DNA of 64,000 bases from WLMZ01 sp963732585 (GCA_963732585.1 CAVSZY010000003.1:248001-312000); one strand, 5' to 3'; counted from the first letter of the stretch, positions 34,508 through 44,480 are shown. Numbers and translations: made by a program. Notes: a model not told the origin generated them from the sequence alone.

Positions 34508-36061
34508 ATGAAGTTCCCGAGATGTTCCCTCGGCGCGGCGGTAGTACTCGTTGTGGCGATCGCCTCCTGCGGCGGGTCCGATTCCAGCACACCGGCCGCA
34601 GCGCCCAGCACGGCAGAGGTTGCCTCCGTCGTCAGCGAGCCGTCGACACCAGCGACCTCCCCGCAGACGACATCGTCGACGTCGATCGCCGCGACCTCGA
34701 CGATCGCGCCAACGTCCACGTCGACTAACCAACCCGTGCCTGCGCAGGGCTTCAAGAGCGAGATCATGCCGATCTTGCAGGCGAACTGTGCATCGTGCCA
34801 CACCGCTGACGGCCCAGGTGCCGGTGATATGCCGATGAACAAGGCCTCGCAGGTTGCCAAGGGAGCGAGTTTCATTTCCACCGCCGTCTCCACGGCCTAC
34901 ATGCCGCCGTGGCCGGCAGGCGACGGAGATGTCGCCTTCCACGGCGACCGCCGACTGAGCGACGAGCAGATTCGCAAGATTGTCGATTGGGCGAACGCCG
35001 GGGCCGTGCTCGACGTTGCCGACGACACCGCGTTGGTGCCGACCCGCATCGCCTACGAACCGATCGAGGCTGACGTCACGATGGTTGGCCAGCCCTATCG
35101 AGGATCGCTCGTCGACACCGATGACTACCACTGTCAGGTCTACGACCCGCAGCTGTCGTCCGAGTCCTACCTTCAGGGCCTGGAGGTTCTGCCCGACCAG
35201 ACGGCGATCGTGCACCATGCCTTGGTGTTCGCCGTCCCAGCACAGCAACGCCAGCGTGTGCAAAGCGTCGACGACGCCACAGCCGAGCCCGGCTTCCCCT
35301 GCGGAGGCCTTGGCATCGGGGGTCGTATGGGCCAGCTGATCACCAGTTGGGCGCCGGGCCAGGCACCGACGGCATTCCCCGAAGACACCGGTGTGCGCAT
35401 GTCACCGTCGGACTTTCTGGTGATGCAGATCCACTACCACTACGACGCGGCGAAACTTGAACTCCCGCCGGACGAGTCGGCATTGGCGGTCGACTTTGCC
35501 AGCGCCGAAGCGATCGCCGAGGGCCTCGATCCGCTCGAACTCACCCTGTATCTGGCGCCGGCCGAGATCCCCTGCACCGATGGTCTCGTTGGGCCTCTGT
35601 GCGACCGCGCCGCCGCCGTTGTCGACCTGCAAACCCGGGCCAACGCCCTTGGCGGTTTTGTCGCCGACGGTTTGCTCGCCCAATGCGGTCAGTCAGCAAC
35701 GGACTTCGCCACTATGACCACGGGCGTGGTCACTGCGACGTGTGATCTCCCTGCTGCCCCCGGCCAGGTGGTGTCGCTGTGGGGACACATGCATGAGCTC
35801 GGCGCGAGCTACCGAATGGTGCTCAACCCGGGCACCGATTCCGAGCGAGTGCTGCTCGACATCCCGAAGTGGGACTTCGATTGGCAGCTGTTGTACAACC
35901 CGGTCGACGACATCGTCTTGGCACCTGGCGACATTATTCGCGTCGAGTGCACCTGGGATCGTTCGCTCCACGACTACGGTGCCGAGCCGCGCTACATCCT
36001 GTGGTCAGAGGGCACCGCCGACGAAATGTGCTACTCGCAGATCGTTACTCGACCGCAGTGA
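34508..36061 (+). CDS. Lipoprotein with cytochrome c motif and copper type II monooxygenase-like domain
   Basis: A 517-aa protein. 'AAVVLVVAIASCGG' is a lipoprotein signal. After a Ser/Thr-rich linker, C94-A-S-C97-H98 is a c-type haem motif in a short domain that ends near residue 160. The C-terminal 330 residues resemble peptidylglycine/dopamine-beta-type copper monooxygenases: H236-H237, H309-x-H311 ('MQIHYHY'), H427-M-H429 ('GHMHELG') and M507 ('DEMCYSQI') are candidates for the two copper sites, and 'QVVSLWGHMHELGASYRMVL' is typical of the second half. The haem domain would feed electrons to copper in place of ascorbate (inference). The substrate is unknown; it acts outside the cytoplasm. 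Confidence 0.75.
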   Translation: MKFPRCSLGAAVVLVVAIASCGGSDSSTPAAAPSTAEVASVVSEPSTPATSPQTTSSTSIAATSTIAPTSTSTNQPVPAQGFKSEIMPILQANCASCHTADGPGAGDMPMNKASQVAKGASFISTAVSTAYMPPWPAGDGDVAFHGDRRLSDEQIRKIVDWANAGAVLDVADDTALVPTRIAYEPIEADVTMVGQPYRGSLVDTDDYHCQVYDPQLSSESYLQGLEVLPDQTAIVHHALVFAVPAQQRQRVQSVDDATAEPGFPCGGLGIGGRMGQLITSWAPGQAPTAFPEDTGVRMSPSDFLVMQIHYHYDAAKLELPPDESALAVDFASAEAIAEGLDPLELTLYLAPAEIPCTDGLVGPLCDRAAAVVDLQTRANALGGFVADGLLAQCGQSATDFATMTTGVVTATCDLPAAPGQVVSLWGHMHELGASYRMVLNPGTDSERVLLDIPKWDFDWQLLYNPVDDIVLAPGDIIRVECTWDRSLHDYGAEPRYILWSEGTADEMCYSQIVTRPQ

Positions 36062-36199
36062 CGCTGGCTGGGCCGCGACGGGTCGGGTAGTCCGCATTCC
36101 TGTCTGGGGGCTGGCTCAACGCGGAGTCCTCGGTGGTGCCACCTCGATCACAATCTGGCCGTCCACGCCAACAGTGTGGCGGCTGTAGCCTCAGCAATC

Positions 36200-37558
36200 G
36201 TGTCGACACGATTTGTGATCATTGGCGGTGGCCCAGCGGGCAACATGGCCGCAACCCACGCGGCCCGGCTCGGGGCGCAGGTGACCCTCATCGAGCGTGA
36301 CGTCATCGGCGGTGCCGCCCACCTGTGGGACTGCATCCCGTCGAAGACGATGATCGCCACCGGTGGGGCCGTCAGCTTCACTCGACGAATCCACGGCATG
36401 GGTTTGGAACAGCAGGAAGCCGAAGTCGATATCGAGGCGCTCGGGGCGCGCATCGAGGACATCAAGCACCGTTTGCAGAACAACACCACCCGCTTGCTCG
36501 ACAGCCAGGGCGTGCGCATCATCCGTGGCCAGGCTCGCCTCACCGGCCCGAACTCGGTCGAGGTGACCACGGCTGAGGGTGTCGAAACGCTGCCAGCCGA
36601 CGCGATCTTGGTTGCCTCCGGTTCGCGGCCACGCATCCCCGATTGGTGTCACCCCGACGGCGAACGCATCCTGACCACCCGTGACTGCTATCCGCCCGTC
36701 GTGTTCCCCAAAAGCATCACCGTCGTCGGCTCCGGTGTCACCGGAGTGGAGTTCGTGCACATGTTCGAATCCTTCGGCGCTCAGGTCACGCTTGTAGTCA
36801 GCCGCCAACAGGTGCTTCCCTCCAAAGATCCCGAGGTCGCCGCAGTGCTCGAGGACGACTTCCTCAAGCGCGGCGTGCGTTTGCTGAAGGGCGCCAGGGC
36901 CACCTCGATCGAACGTGTCGGCGATGAGGTTGTCGTCAGTTGCGACGACGGCCGAGTGGTGCGCAGCACTCATGCCGTGTTGGCCATCGGCTCGGTACCG
37001 AACACCGACACGCTCAACCTGGAAGCTGCAGGTGTCATCACCGACGGCGGCTACATCAGCATCAACCGCCACTGCCAAAGCAACATCGCCCACATCTATG
37101 CCGCCGGCGACGTCAGCGGCAAGCTGCCGTTGTCGTCGGTGGCCAGCATGCAGGGCCGCAAGGTCGCCGAGCACGTGATGGGACTGCAGAAGGTGGCCCA
37201 TCGCCATCTCGACTACGACAAGGCGGCTTCAGCGATCTTCACCGAGCCGGAGATCGCCGACGTCGGCTTGGCCGAGGCCGAAGCCTTCGCCGAGGGCCGC
37301 AAGATCCGCGTCACCAAGGTGCCCTTCAGCGCCACGCCGAAGGCGCTGATCAATGCCGACTCCCGCGGCTTCGTCAAGATCATCTCCGACCCGGCGACCG
37401 GTGTCGTCCTCGGTGGCTCGATCGTCGGCCGCCACGCCGCCGAACTGATCAGCGTGCTGGCCTTGGCCGTCACCGCCAATCTCAAGGTGATGGATATCGT
37501 CGAGAGCCTGCTGGTGCATCCGGCGCTCGCCGAGGCGTTGGCAGAGGCCGCTGAATGA
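36200..37558 (+). CDS. LpdA-like NAD(P)H-quinone dehydrogenase (flavoprotein disulfide-reductase family)
   Basis: About 452 aa from GTG 36200 (an in-frame start at 36176 is longer). The FAD site is 'RFVIIGGGPAGNMAATHAAR', the NAD(P)H site 'ITVVGSGVTGVEFVHMFESF', and 'IYAAGDVSGKLPLSSVASMQ' is the second FAD motif. The redox region reads 'GGAAHLWDCIPSKTMIATGG': the first Cys of the CxxxxC pair is missing and only the second remains. This is the arrangement of mycobacterial LpdA (Rv3303c), which reduces quinones instead of a lipoyl disulfide, and it lacks the true C-terminal His-Glu pair of lipoamide dehydrogenase (it has 'LLVHPALAEALAE'). ATGA overlap with the next gene. Confidence 0.85.
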   Translation: MSTRFVIIGGGPAGNMAATHAARLGAQVTLIERDVIGGAAHLWDCIPSKTMIATGGAVSFTRRIHGMGLEQQEAEVDIEALGARIEDIKHRLQNNTTRLLDSQGVRIIRGQARLTGPNSVEVTTAEGVETLPADAILVASGSRPRIPDWCHPDGERILTTRDCYPPVVFPKSITVVGSGVTGVEFVHMFESFGAQVTLVVSRQQVLPSKDPEVAAVLEDDFLKRGVRLLKGARATSIERVGDEVVVSCDDGRVVRSTHAVLAIGSVPNTDTLNLEAAGVITDGGYISINRHCQSNIAHIYAAGDVSGKLPLSSVASMQGRKVAEHVMGLQKVAHRHLDYDKAASAIFTEPEIADVGLAEAEAFAEGRKIRVTKVPFSATPKALINADSRGFVKIISDPATGVVLGGSIVGRHAAELISVLALAVTANLKVMDIVESLLVHPALAEALAEAAE

Positions 37559-38046
37559 GCTTTGGCGGGGACAATCCGAGCGATCCCACCACTGAGGTAC
37601 CCGCTGGGATGACGCTTGCCCGGCTATCGCGCCGCGCGCTTGGCCAACTGCTCGATCAGGTCATCGTCGCTGTCCCGGTGGTCGTCGTCGCGCTGATCGC
37701 CGACATTCGGATCTACGACGAGGTCAGCGACAACGAGATGTTTGCGCTGAACACCGCCTACATCGCCCTGGCCTTCGTCTACGAGTTCGTCATGGTCGGC
37801 ATGCTCGGGCGGACCGTCGGCAAGATGGCTGCGGGCACGATTGCAGTGCGCGTCGACGATGGCAGCAAACTTCCCTGGTCGTCGGCGGCGATACGCGCCC
37901 TTGTGCCACTCGCCGCTGGGGCCATCCCGGGAGTCGGAGCGGCAGCGTCACTCGTGGTCTATATGACGGCCTTCTTCGACCCTCGATACCGCGGCCTGCA
38001 CGACAAGGCCTGCGGATCGATCGTCGTCATGCACCAACGAAGTTAA
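37555..38046 (+). CDS. RDD-family membrane protein
   Basis: A 163-aa integral membrane protein. The RDD signature is visible as 'RRALGQLLDQVIVAVPVVVV' (helix 1 with its conserved Asp), 'TAYIALAFVYEFVMVGMLGR' (helix 2), 'TVGKMAAGTIAVRVDDGSKL' followed by 'AAIRALVPLAAGAIPGVGAA' (helix 3), and 'RYRGLHDKACGSIVV' at the end. Function of RDD proteins is mostly unknown; some transport compatible solutes or ions. It overlaps the LpdA-like gene by 4 bases and so shares its mRNA. The stop of the convergent carboxylase gene overlaps its stop. Confidence 0.85.
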   Translation: MSFGGDNPSDPTTEVPAGMTLARLSRRALGQLLDQVIVAVPVVVVALIADIRIYDEVSDNEMFALNTAYIALAFVYEFVMVGMLGRTVGKMAAGTIAVRVDDGSKLPWSSAAIRALVPLAAGAIPGVGAAASLVVYMTAFFDPRYRGLHDKACGSIVVMHQRS

Positions 38047-39812
38047 GCGATCACCACGACAACGTCGCCGGCGCCGACGGTGTCGCCAGCTGCGACCTTG
38101 ACCTCTTTGACGGTGCCGGACTTCTCAGCGGCGATCTGGTTTTCCATCTTCATCGCTTCCAGAACGACCACCGTTTGCCCCGCCTCTACCTGTTGGCCGA
38201 CTTCGACGAGCACCTTGACGATCGTGCCCTGCATCGGCACGGCGACGTCGCCGCTGCCGGCGCCCGCCCCGCCACCCGAGCCTGACGCCGCCCGGGCCGG
38301 CTTCTTGGCCTTGGCCGCGCCTGCGCTGGCCGCGACGACCTGGCCTTCCGGCACCCACATCTTGACATCAAAGCGCTTGCCGTTGACCTCGACGGTCGTC
38401 GTGCGCTGCACCAGCGGTGGCTCGTCGTCGCTCGCCGGAGCGATCGCCGGGCCGGTGATGCCCGACAGATCGAGCACTTCCTCGACCCACTTGGTGCTGT
38501 GCTTCATCTCCTGGAAGTCGGGGTGCCGCAGAATCGCCAGGTCGGCGGGAATTGTCGTGGCGACACCTTCGACGACCATCTCCTCCAGGGCGCGGATGGT
38601 GCGGGCGATCGCCGTTGGGCGATCCTTGGCCCAGACGATCAGTTTGCCGACGAGGTTGTCGTAGTACTGGCTGATCTCGTCGCCGGACTCGTAGCCGCCG
38701 TCGAAGCGCACGCCGAACCCGTCGGGGGTGGACAGTTTGGTGATCAAACCTGGGCTCGGCAAGAACTTGCCGCCGGCCGGGTTCTCGGCGTTGATGCGGA
38801 TCTCGATCGAGTGCCCACTGCGGGCGGCGGCGACCTCGGCTTGGGTCATCGGCAAGGGCTCGCCAGCGGCAACACGGATCTGCCACTCGACGAGATCGAT
38901 GCCAGTGATCTCTTCGCTGACCGGGTGTTCGACCTGCAGGCGGGTGTTCATCTCCAAGAAGAAGAAGTCGCCATCCTGATAGATGAACTCGACGGTGCCA
39001 GCGTTGTAGTAGCCGACGGCCTTGGCCACCTTCACCGCGGCGGCGCCCATGGCCTCCTCGACGCCATCGGGCAACGCCGCGGCTGGGGCTTCTTCGATCA
39101 ACTTTTGATGGCGGCGCTGGGCCGAGCAGTCACGGGTCGATATCCACACGACGTCGCCGTGCTGGTCTCCGACCAACTGCACCTCGATGTGGCGCGGCCA
39201 GGTGAGATAGCGCTCGACATAGATCTCGTCGCGCCCGAAATAGGCTTTGGCCTCGCGTTGCGCGCTCTCGACAGCGGCCTGTACCTCATCGGCGCTGCGC
39301 ACCACCTTCATGCCACGGCCGCCGCCACCGAAGGCGGCTTTGATGGCCACGGGCCAACCGTTGGCAGTACCGAAATCGGCGATCTCCTGGGCATCCTTGG
39401 CGAATTCGGTGGTGCCCGGAACGATCGGCGCGCCGCCCTCCAACGCTGCTTTGCGACTGGACACCTTGTCGCCCATGACATCGATCGCCTCGGGTGGTGG
39501 GCCGATGAAGGCAACGCCCATGGCGGTGATCGCCCGAGCAAAATCGGGGTTCTCGCTGAAGAACCCGTAACCGGGGTGCACGGCGTCAGCGCCGCTCTGG
39601 CGGATGGCGTTGAGAATCGCCTCCGTGTTCAGATAACTCTCCGCCGCGGTTTGCCCTCCGAGTGCGTAGGCCTCGTCGGCGAGGCGAACATGGAGCGCGT
39701 TGCGATCGAGTTCGGAGTACACCGCGACGGTAGAGATGCCCAGCTCACGGGCAGCGCGGATAACACGAACGGCGATTTCGCCGCGGTTGGCAATCAGGAT
39801 CTTCTGTAGCAC
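38043..39812 (-). CDS. Acyl-CoA carboxylase alpha subunit (biotin carboxylase + BCCP)
   Basis: About 589 aa from GTG 39812. The biotin carboxylase half has 'LQKILIANRGEIAVRVIRAA', 'HPGYGFFSENPDFARAI', the ATP-grasp loop 'IKAAFGGGGRGMKVVRSADE', 'VQLVGDQHGDVVWISTRDCS' and 'EMNTRLQVEHPVSEEITGID'. A linker and an Ala/Gly/Lys-rich hinge lead to the biotinyl domain at the end, 'QTVVVLEAMKMENQIAAEKS', with the biotinyl Lys in AMKM. This single-chain form works with a separate carboxyltransferase beta subunit in acetyl/propionyl-CoA carboxylases for fatty and mycolic-type lipid synthesis. The biotin ligase gene birA lies just upstream on the other strand, and about 115 bases between the two starts hold both promoters. 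Confidence 0.93.
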   Translation of the reverse strand: MLQKILIANRGEIAVRVIRAARELGISTVAVYSELDRNALHVRLADEAYALGGQTAAESYLNTEAILNAIRQSGADAVHPGYGFFSENPDFARAITAMGVAFIGPPPEAIDVMGDKVSSRKAALEGGAPIVPGTTEFAKDAQEIADFGTANGWPVAIKAAFGGGGRGMKVVRSADEVQAAVESAQREAKAYFGRDEIYVERYLTWPRHIEVQLVGDQHGDVVWISTRDCSAQRRHQKLIEEAPAAALPDGVEEAMGAAAVKVAKAVGYYNAGTVEFIYQDGDFFFLEMNTRLQVEHPVSEEITGIDLVEWQIRVAAGEPLPMTQAEVAAARSGHSIEIRINAENPAGGKFLPSPGLITKLSTPDGFGVRFDGGYESGDEISQYYDNLVGKLIVWAKDRPTAIARTIRALEEMVVEGVATTIPADLAILRHPDFQEMKHSTKWVEEVLDLSGITGPAIAPASDDEPPLVQRTTTVEVNGKRFDVKMWVPEGQVVAASAGAAKAKKPARAASGSGGGAGAGSGDVAVPMQGTIVKVLVEVGQQVEAGQTVVVLEAMKMENQIAAEKSGTVKEVKVAAGDTVGAGDVVVVIA

Positions 39813-39926
39813 GGTTTCTATGATGGCCGCTAGGGGGTGGCGATTGCCAAGTGACACCAAATCTTTGTTCGACGCGAATCGTCAAGATGTTGCGTCGGCA
39901 AACGAATCTGCCCTTAATGTGCCTCC

Positions 39927-40632
39927 GTGACGGAGTTTGCATGGCCTCCCCATTGGCATGTCGAGTGGGTGCGAGGAGACCGGTTCGACCAACGCCGATC
40001 TCGTTCGTTTGGCTCGCTTTGGCGAGGCCGACCGGGTGGTGTTGGCGGCCGATCATCAGACAGCCGGGCGTGGCCGACTCGACCGAAAATGGGAAGCGCC
40101 TGCTGGCGTCAACCTGCTGTTCAGCATGCTGCTGCGCAACCCACCGGCGAATCGTCACGAGGTGACGCAACGGGTGGCGCTGGCCGCGCAGGAGGCCTGC
40201 GCCGAAGTCGCCGGGGCGATCGTCGAGCTGAAATGGCCCAACGACCTGCTGATCGACGGCAAGAAGTTGGCGGGGGTGCTGGCCGAAGCGGGGGAGAGCG
40301 AGTATGGCCCGTTTGTCGTCGTCGGCGTAGGCCTGAATGTCGGCTGGGCGCCGAGCGATGGTGCCAAGCTCGGTGAGCTGTGCTCTCGTCAGGAGTTGTT
40401 GGCCGCGGTGTTGACCGCCTTCGATGCCCTGCCGGACGACATTCACGCCACCTATCGCAACCGCCTCGGCACGCTCGGACAGTTGGTGCGCGTCGAGTTG
40501 CCGGCGGGGGATCTGCTGGTCGGGCGGGCTACCGACGTCGAAGCCGACGGTCGTTTGGTGCTACTCGATGATTGTGCGCTCACCCATCGGATCGACACCG
40601 GCGATGTCGTCCACCTCCGTCGCCTCACCTGA
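39927..40632 (+). CDS. birA: Biotin-[acetyl-CoA carboxylase] ligase, one frameshift near the start
   Basis: Joins biotin to the BCCP domain made by the divergent neighbour. Catalytic landmarks are 'ETGSTNADLVRLA', 'AADHQTAGRGRLDRKWEAP' (GRGRxxRxW adenylation loop), 'VELKWPNDLLIDGKKLAGVL' (Lys of KWPND) and 'FVVVGVGLNVGW'. GTG 39927 opens 'TEFAWPPHWHVEWV', and an extra C near 39972 separates it from 'EETGSTNADLV'; removing it restores a normal N-terminus, about 234 aa. A start at 39937 in the second frame has no such match. It lacks an N-terminal HTH, so it is not a BirA-type repressor. Confidence 0.85.
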
Positions 40633-40670
40633 TTCTGCGGCTTGGGCCGCCCCCGATTCTTATCTGGGAG

Positions 40671-40699
40671 CCTCAGCGCACCGTCTTGATGCGCTGAGG
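40671..40699. terminator. Hairpin after birA
   Basis: CCTCAGCGCA and TGCGCTGAGG form a perfect 10-bp stem with a 9-base loop, 39 bases after the birA stop. No U-run follows, so it is only a possible terminator. Confidence 0.5.
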
Positions 40700-40795
40700 C
40701 GCTTCGAGACAGCTCCGTGTAGCTACAACGGGTTCAAAGCCAAGCATCGATTATGTAACAGTCCACTTGGCTAGGCGAGCGGCTACCTTGGCCAG

Positions 40796-41852
40796 GTGCA
40801 CATCGCACCCTCTGCCCTTGAACCTGAGCCCTACGAGGATCGTCCCGGCGACGCCCTGCGTCGTCGGCGGCGTCCGCATCGCGTGCTCACGTTGCTGGCG
40901 ACCGTCGCCGTGGTCGGCGCGGCAAGTGCCGCCGGTGTCGTCGGCACGGCGCAGCGGCGTGTCGACGAGATCTCCCGAATCGACGGGCTGGAAGGCGTCC
41001 TCAGCGACGAGCATGCCGTCGTCGAGAACTATCTGCTGGTCGGCTCCGACAGCCGCGAGGGTGCCGATCCGAGTGACCCCGACTACGGGGGCATCGGAGC
41101 CGCCGACGACATCGGCGGTCAACGCAGCGACACCTTGATGGTGCTGCGCCGCGACCGAGTCAGCGGCACAGCCTCGGTGCTCTCCATACCCCGAGACCTG
41201 TGGGTGCAACTGGCCTCAACTGGCAGGAACAACCGCATCAACACCGCCTACCAGCAGGGCCCGGAAGAGGTTGTGGCGACGGTGCGCCAGGCCCTGGGGA
41301 TCCCCATTCACCACTACGTCGAGGTCGATTTCCAAGGTTTCAAGGCGATCGTCGATGCCATCGGTGGCGTCGAGATCTGCTTCCTCAATGCTGCGCAGGA
41401 CCGCCACACGGGTTTGTACATCGCCCAACCCGGCTGTCACGTGCTCGACGGCGTGCAATCGTTGGCCTTCGCCCGTAGTCGCTACTTCGAGTCGTGGGTC
41501 GATGGCGATTGGCAGATCGACGGCACCGCCGACCTCGGTCGAATCAAACGGCAACAATCGTTCATCAACGCTGCGCTCGACGGCGGTGATCTCCGAGGTC
41601 GGCAGCAATCCGCTGGCGGCCGGTGATGTGCTCTCAGCCACCACTTCGGCATTGCGTCTCGATGCAGACCTTGACGTGCTCGAGGCGGCGACCACGCTGC
41701 GCTCCGCCTACGGCAGCGGTTTAACCACCTATTCGCTGCCGGTCGTCGGTAAGACGATCGACGGTAAAGCCGTGCTGGTGATGACCGAGGACGCGCAGCC
41801 GCTGCTGGCCTACTTCCGCGGTGAACAATCAGCACCACCCGTGGCGAATTAG
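40796..41852 (+). CDS. LytR-CpsA-Psr (LCP) family protein, one frameshift
   Basis: About 350 aa when one extra base near 41579 is removed. It has a short cytoplasmic start, a membrane segment ('VLTLLATVAVVGAASAAGVV'), and the LCP domain: 'ENYLLVGSDSREG', 'QRSDTLMVLRRDRVSGTASV', 'LSIPRDLWVQLASTGRNNRI', 'INTAYQQGPEEVVATVRQAL' and 'FARSRYFESWVDGDWQIDGT', with 'DLGRIKRQQSFINAAL'. These contain the Arg/Asp residues that bind pyrophosphate lipid. LCP enzymes transfer finished lipid-linked polymers such as teichoic acids, arabinogalactan or capsule to peptidoglycan. Its place at the head of the rml genes fits that job. GTG 40796 is the chosen start; the C-terminal end is in the second frame. Confidence 0.85.
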
Positions 41853-41881
41853 CCCAGCGTGAGTCATACTGTACGGCGACT

Positions 41882-42963
41882 ATGAAAGCTTTGATCCTTG
41901 CTGGCGGCGCGGGCACGCGGTTGCGACCAATCACCCACACCAGTGCCAAGCAGTTGGTACCCGTGGCCAACAAACCGATCCTGTTCTACGGCATCGAGGC
42001 GATGGCGGCAGCGGGGATCACCGAGATCGGCATCATCGTCGGTGACACCCGCAATGAGGTGATGGCCGCCGTCGGCGACGGCAGTCAGTTCGGCGTCGCC
42101 GTCACCTACATCCCACAGGATGCGCCGCTGGGGTTGGCCCACTGCGTGCTGATCGCCCACCCGTTTCTCGGCGACGACGACTTCGTCATGTATCTCGGCG
42201 ACAACCTCTTGGAACAGGACCTTGGGGCCTTCGTGCACGCCTTTGAGGCCGCGCGCCACAGCGACACGCCGCCGACCGCGCAAATCCTGCTCAAGCAGGT
42301 CCCCGACCCGCATCGCTTTGGCATCGCCACCCTCGACGACGAAGGCCACGTCGTGCACCTGGTCGAAAAGCCGGCCGATCCGCCCAGCGATCTTGCCCTG
42401 GTCGGCGTCTATCTCTTCGACGCCACGATCCATACCGCAGTGGCCTCGATCAAGCCATCGCCGCGCGGCGAGCTAGAGATCACCGACGCCATCCAGTGGT
42501 TGATCGATTCCGGGCGCGGGTGCGCTGCGAGCTGCTCACCGGATGGTGGATCGACACCGGCAAGCTGACCCCATTGCTCGAGGCCAACCGCCTGCTGCTG
42601 GAAACCATCGAAACTCGTGTTGACGGCGACGTCGACGCCACTTCGACACTCGACGGCCGCGTCGTCATCGAGGCGGGCGCAACGGTGATCAACTCCTCGA
42701 TCCGCGGTCCGGTGGCGATCGCCGCCGGAGCGCACATCGAGAACAGCTTCATCGGCCCATTCAGCGCCATCGGGCCCGATTGCCGGATCGTCAACAGCGA
42801 GGTCGAACACTCGGTGATCATGCAGGGCAGTTCGGTCGCAGACATCGCCCGCTTGGAAGACAGCTTGATTGGCAAGGAAGCCGTGGTCAGTCGCAGCCAG
42901 ATCCGCCCGCGAGCGCTGCGCTTGATGGTCGGCGATCACTGCCAAATCGATGTGGAGCAATAG
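41882..42963 (+). CDS. rmlA: Glucose-1-phosphate thymidylyltransferase (long form), one frameshift
   Basis: Makes dTDP-glucose. 'MKALILAGGAGTRLRPITHT' is the nucleotide-binding loop (GGxGTRLxP). 'SAKQLVPVANKPILFYGIEA', 'VVHLVEKPADPPSDLALVGV' and 'ITDAIQWLIDSG' are typical. After that one G is missing near 42514, and the natural end continues in the next frame ('RCELLTGWWIDTGKLTPLLE'), followed by hexapeptide repeats ('GRVVIEAGATVINSSIRGPV', 'AIAAGAHIENSFIGPFSAIG'), a C-terminal beta-helix of the long RmlA forms. About 359 aa restored. The next gene (rmlC) begins 4 bases after its stop. Confidence 0.88.
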
Positions 42964-42966
42964 AGC

Positions 42967-43518
42967 ATGCCGAAGGTCTACGAGAGTGATGTGATCGCCG
43001 GGGCCTACCTGGTCGAACCGGAAATTCATGGTGACCAGCGCGGCTTGTTCATCGAGACCTACCGTCGCCAGTGGTTCCCCGACGGGCGCGAGATGATTCA
43101 GGGCAACCGGGCCAACCGCCAAGCTGGGGCGCTGGTCGGGCTGCACTATCACCTCCACCAGGCCGACTATTGGTACGTGCCGTTCGGCACCGCTCGGGTG
43201 GTGCTGCACGATCTTCGTGAAGGCGGCCCGACCGACGGCGCCACCCTCAGCCTCGACCTCAGCGGCGACAATCACAAGGGAATTTTCATCCCGCCGGGAG
43301 TCGCCCACGGCTTCGCAGCGCTGACCGACATGGTCATCACCTATCTCGTCGACGGCTATTACAACCCGCAAGACGAACTCGGCGTTGCCTGGGACGATCC
43401 AGCGGTCGACGCCGATTGGGGCGTGACCGATCCGATCTTGTCTCACCGTGACCAGGCCAACCCTGGACGCACGGAGATCCCGGCCGGTCGCCGGCCGTAC
43501 TGGAGGATGCGCACATGA
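42967..43518 (+). CDS. rmlC: dTDP-4-dehydrorhamnose 3,5-epimerase
   Basis: A 183-aa enzyme with the cupin fold of RmlC. 'GDQRGLFIETYRRQWFPDGR', 'QGNRANRQAGALVGLHYHLH' (active-site His) and 'GIFIPPGVAHGFAALTDMVI' are diagnostic; 'VVLHDLREGGPTDGATLSLD' follows the strand pattern. It epimerises C3 and C5 of the 4-keto sugar. A C-terminal extension of about 20 residues differs from the shortest RmlC forms. ATG 42967 lies 4 bases after the rmlA stop, and its own stop overlaps the rmlB start, so rmlA-C-B-D are one operon. Confidence 0.93.
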   Translation: MPKVYESDVIAGAYLVEPEIHGDQRGLFIETYRRQWFPDGREMIQGNRANRQAGALVGLHYHLHQADYWYVPFGTARVVLHDLREGGPTDGATLSLDLSGDNHKGIFIPPGVAHGFAALTDMVITYLVDGYYNPQDELGVAWDDPAVDADWGVTDPILSHRDQANPGRTEIPAGRRPYWRMRT

Positions 43519-44480
43519 GGCAGTTCGTCACCGGCGCGGCTGGGTTCATCGGCTCGAACTATGTCCGCCACGTGCTCGCGACCAGCGACGACACGCTCAC
43601 CGTCTACGACGCTCTGACCTACGCCGGCAACCTGGGGAGCATTCGCGATCTGGTCGACGATCACCGCTGCAGCTTCGTGCACGGCGACATCTGCGATCAG
43701 GAACTTGTGCTCGAATCGATGAAGGGGCACGACGCCGTTGTGCACTTCGCCGCCGAAACTCACGTCGATCGTTCGATCAAGGACGGCTACTCGTTCGTCA
43801 GAACCAACTGCTTCGGCACCAACGTGCTCTGCGACGTCGCTCGCCAGATTGGAGTCGAGCGGTTCTTGCACATCTCCACCGACGAGGTTTACGGATCGAT
43901 CGACGACGGTTCCTTTACCGAGACCGACGCCCTCGGCCCACGCTCGCCATACTCGGCGGCCAAGGCCGGCAGCGACCTGATCGCCCTCAGCTACTACACC
44001 ACCCACGGTCTGCCCGTGTTGGTAACGAGGTGCAGCAACAACTTCGGGCCCTACCAGTTCCCGGAGAAGCTGATCCCGTTGTTCACCACCAACCTGCTCG
44101 ATGGCAAGAAGGTGCCGCTCTACGGCGATGGCGGCAACATCCGTGACTGGATCCACGTGCACGACCACAACACCGCTGCCGAGCTGGTGCTACGCACGGG
44201 CGAGATCGGTGAGATTTACAACATCGGGGCAGGCAACGAGGTGACCAACAAGGAGCTGACCTACCGCCTGCTGGAGCTCACCGGGCGCGACGAGAGCTTC
44301 ATTACCCCGGTAGCCGATCGCCTCGGGCACGACCGTCGCTATTCGATCACCCACGACAAGGTCAGCGCGCTCGGCTGGAAGACCGTACACAACCTCGAGG
44401 ACGGGCTGGCGGCAACCGTCGACTGGTACCGCAACAACCGCGCCTGGTGGGAACCGCTGAAGGAAAAGGCCACCTTTTGA
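43515..44480 (+). CDS. rmlB: dTDP-glucose 4,6-dehydratase
   Basis: A 321-aa short-chain dehydrogenase/reductase-family dehydratase. 'RQFVTGAAGFIGSNYVRHVL' is the NAD-binding loop. 'AETHVDRSIKDGYSFVRTNC', 'ISTDEVYGSIDDGSFTETDA' (TDE catalytic triad region) and 'RSPYSAAKAGSDLIALSYYT' (Tyr-x-x-x-Lys) are all present. 'RDWIHVHDHNTAAELVL' follows. It oxidises dTDP-glucose to the 4-keto-6-deoxy sugar. Its TGA overlaps the TTG start of rmlD. Confidence 0.95.
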   Translation: MRQFVTGAAGFIGSNYVRHVLATSDDTLTVYDALTYAGNLGSIRDLVDDHRCSFVHGDICDQELVLESMKGHDAVVHFAAETHVDRSIKDGYSFVRTNCFGTNVLCDVARQIGVERFLHISTDEVYGSIDDGSFTETDALGPRSPYSAAKAGSDLIALSYYTTHGLPVLVTRCSNNFGPYQFPEKLIPLFTTNLLDGKKVPLYGDGGNIRDWIHVHDHNTAAELVLRTGEIGEIYNIGAGNEVTNKELTYRLLELTGRDESFITPVADRLGHDRRYSITHDKVSALGWKTVHNLEDGLAATVDWYRNNRAWWEPLKEKATF

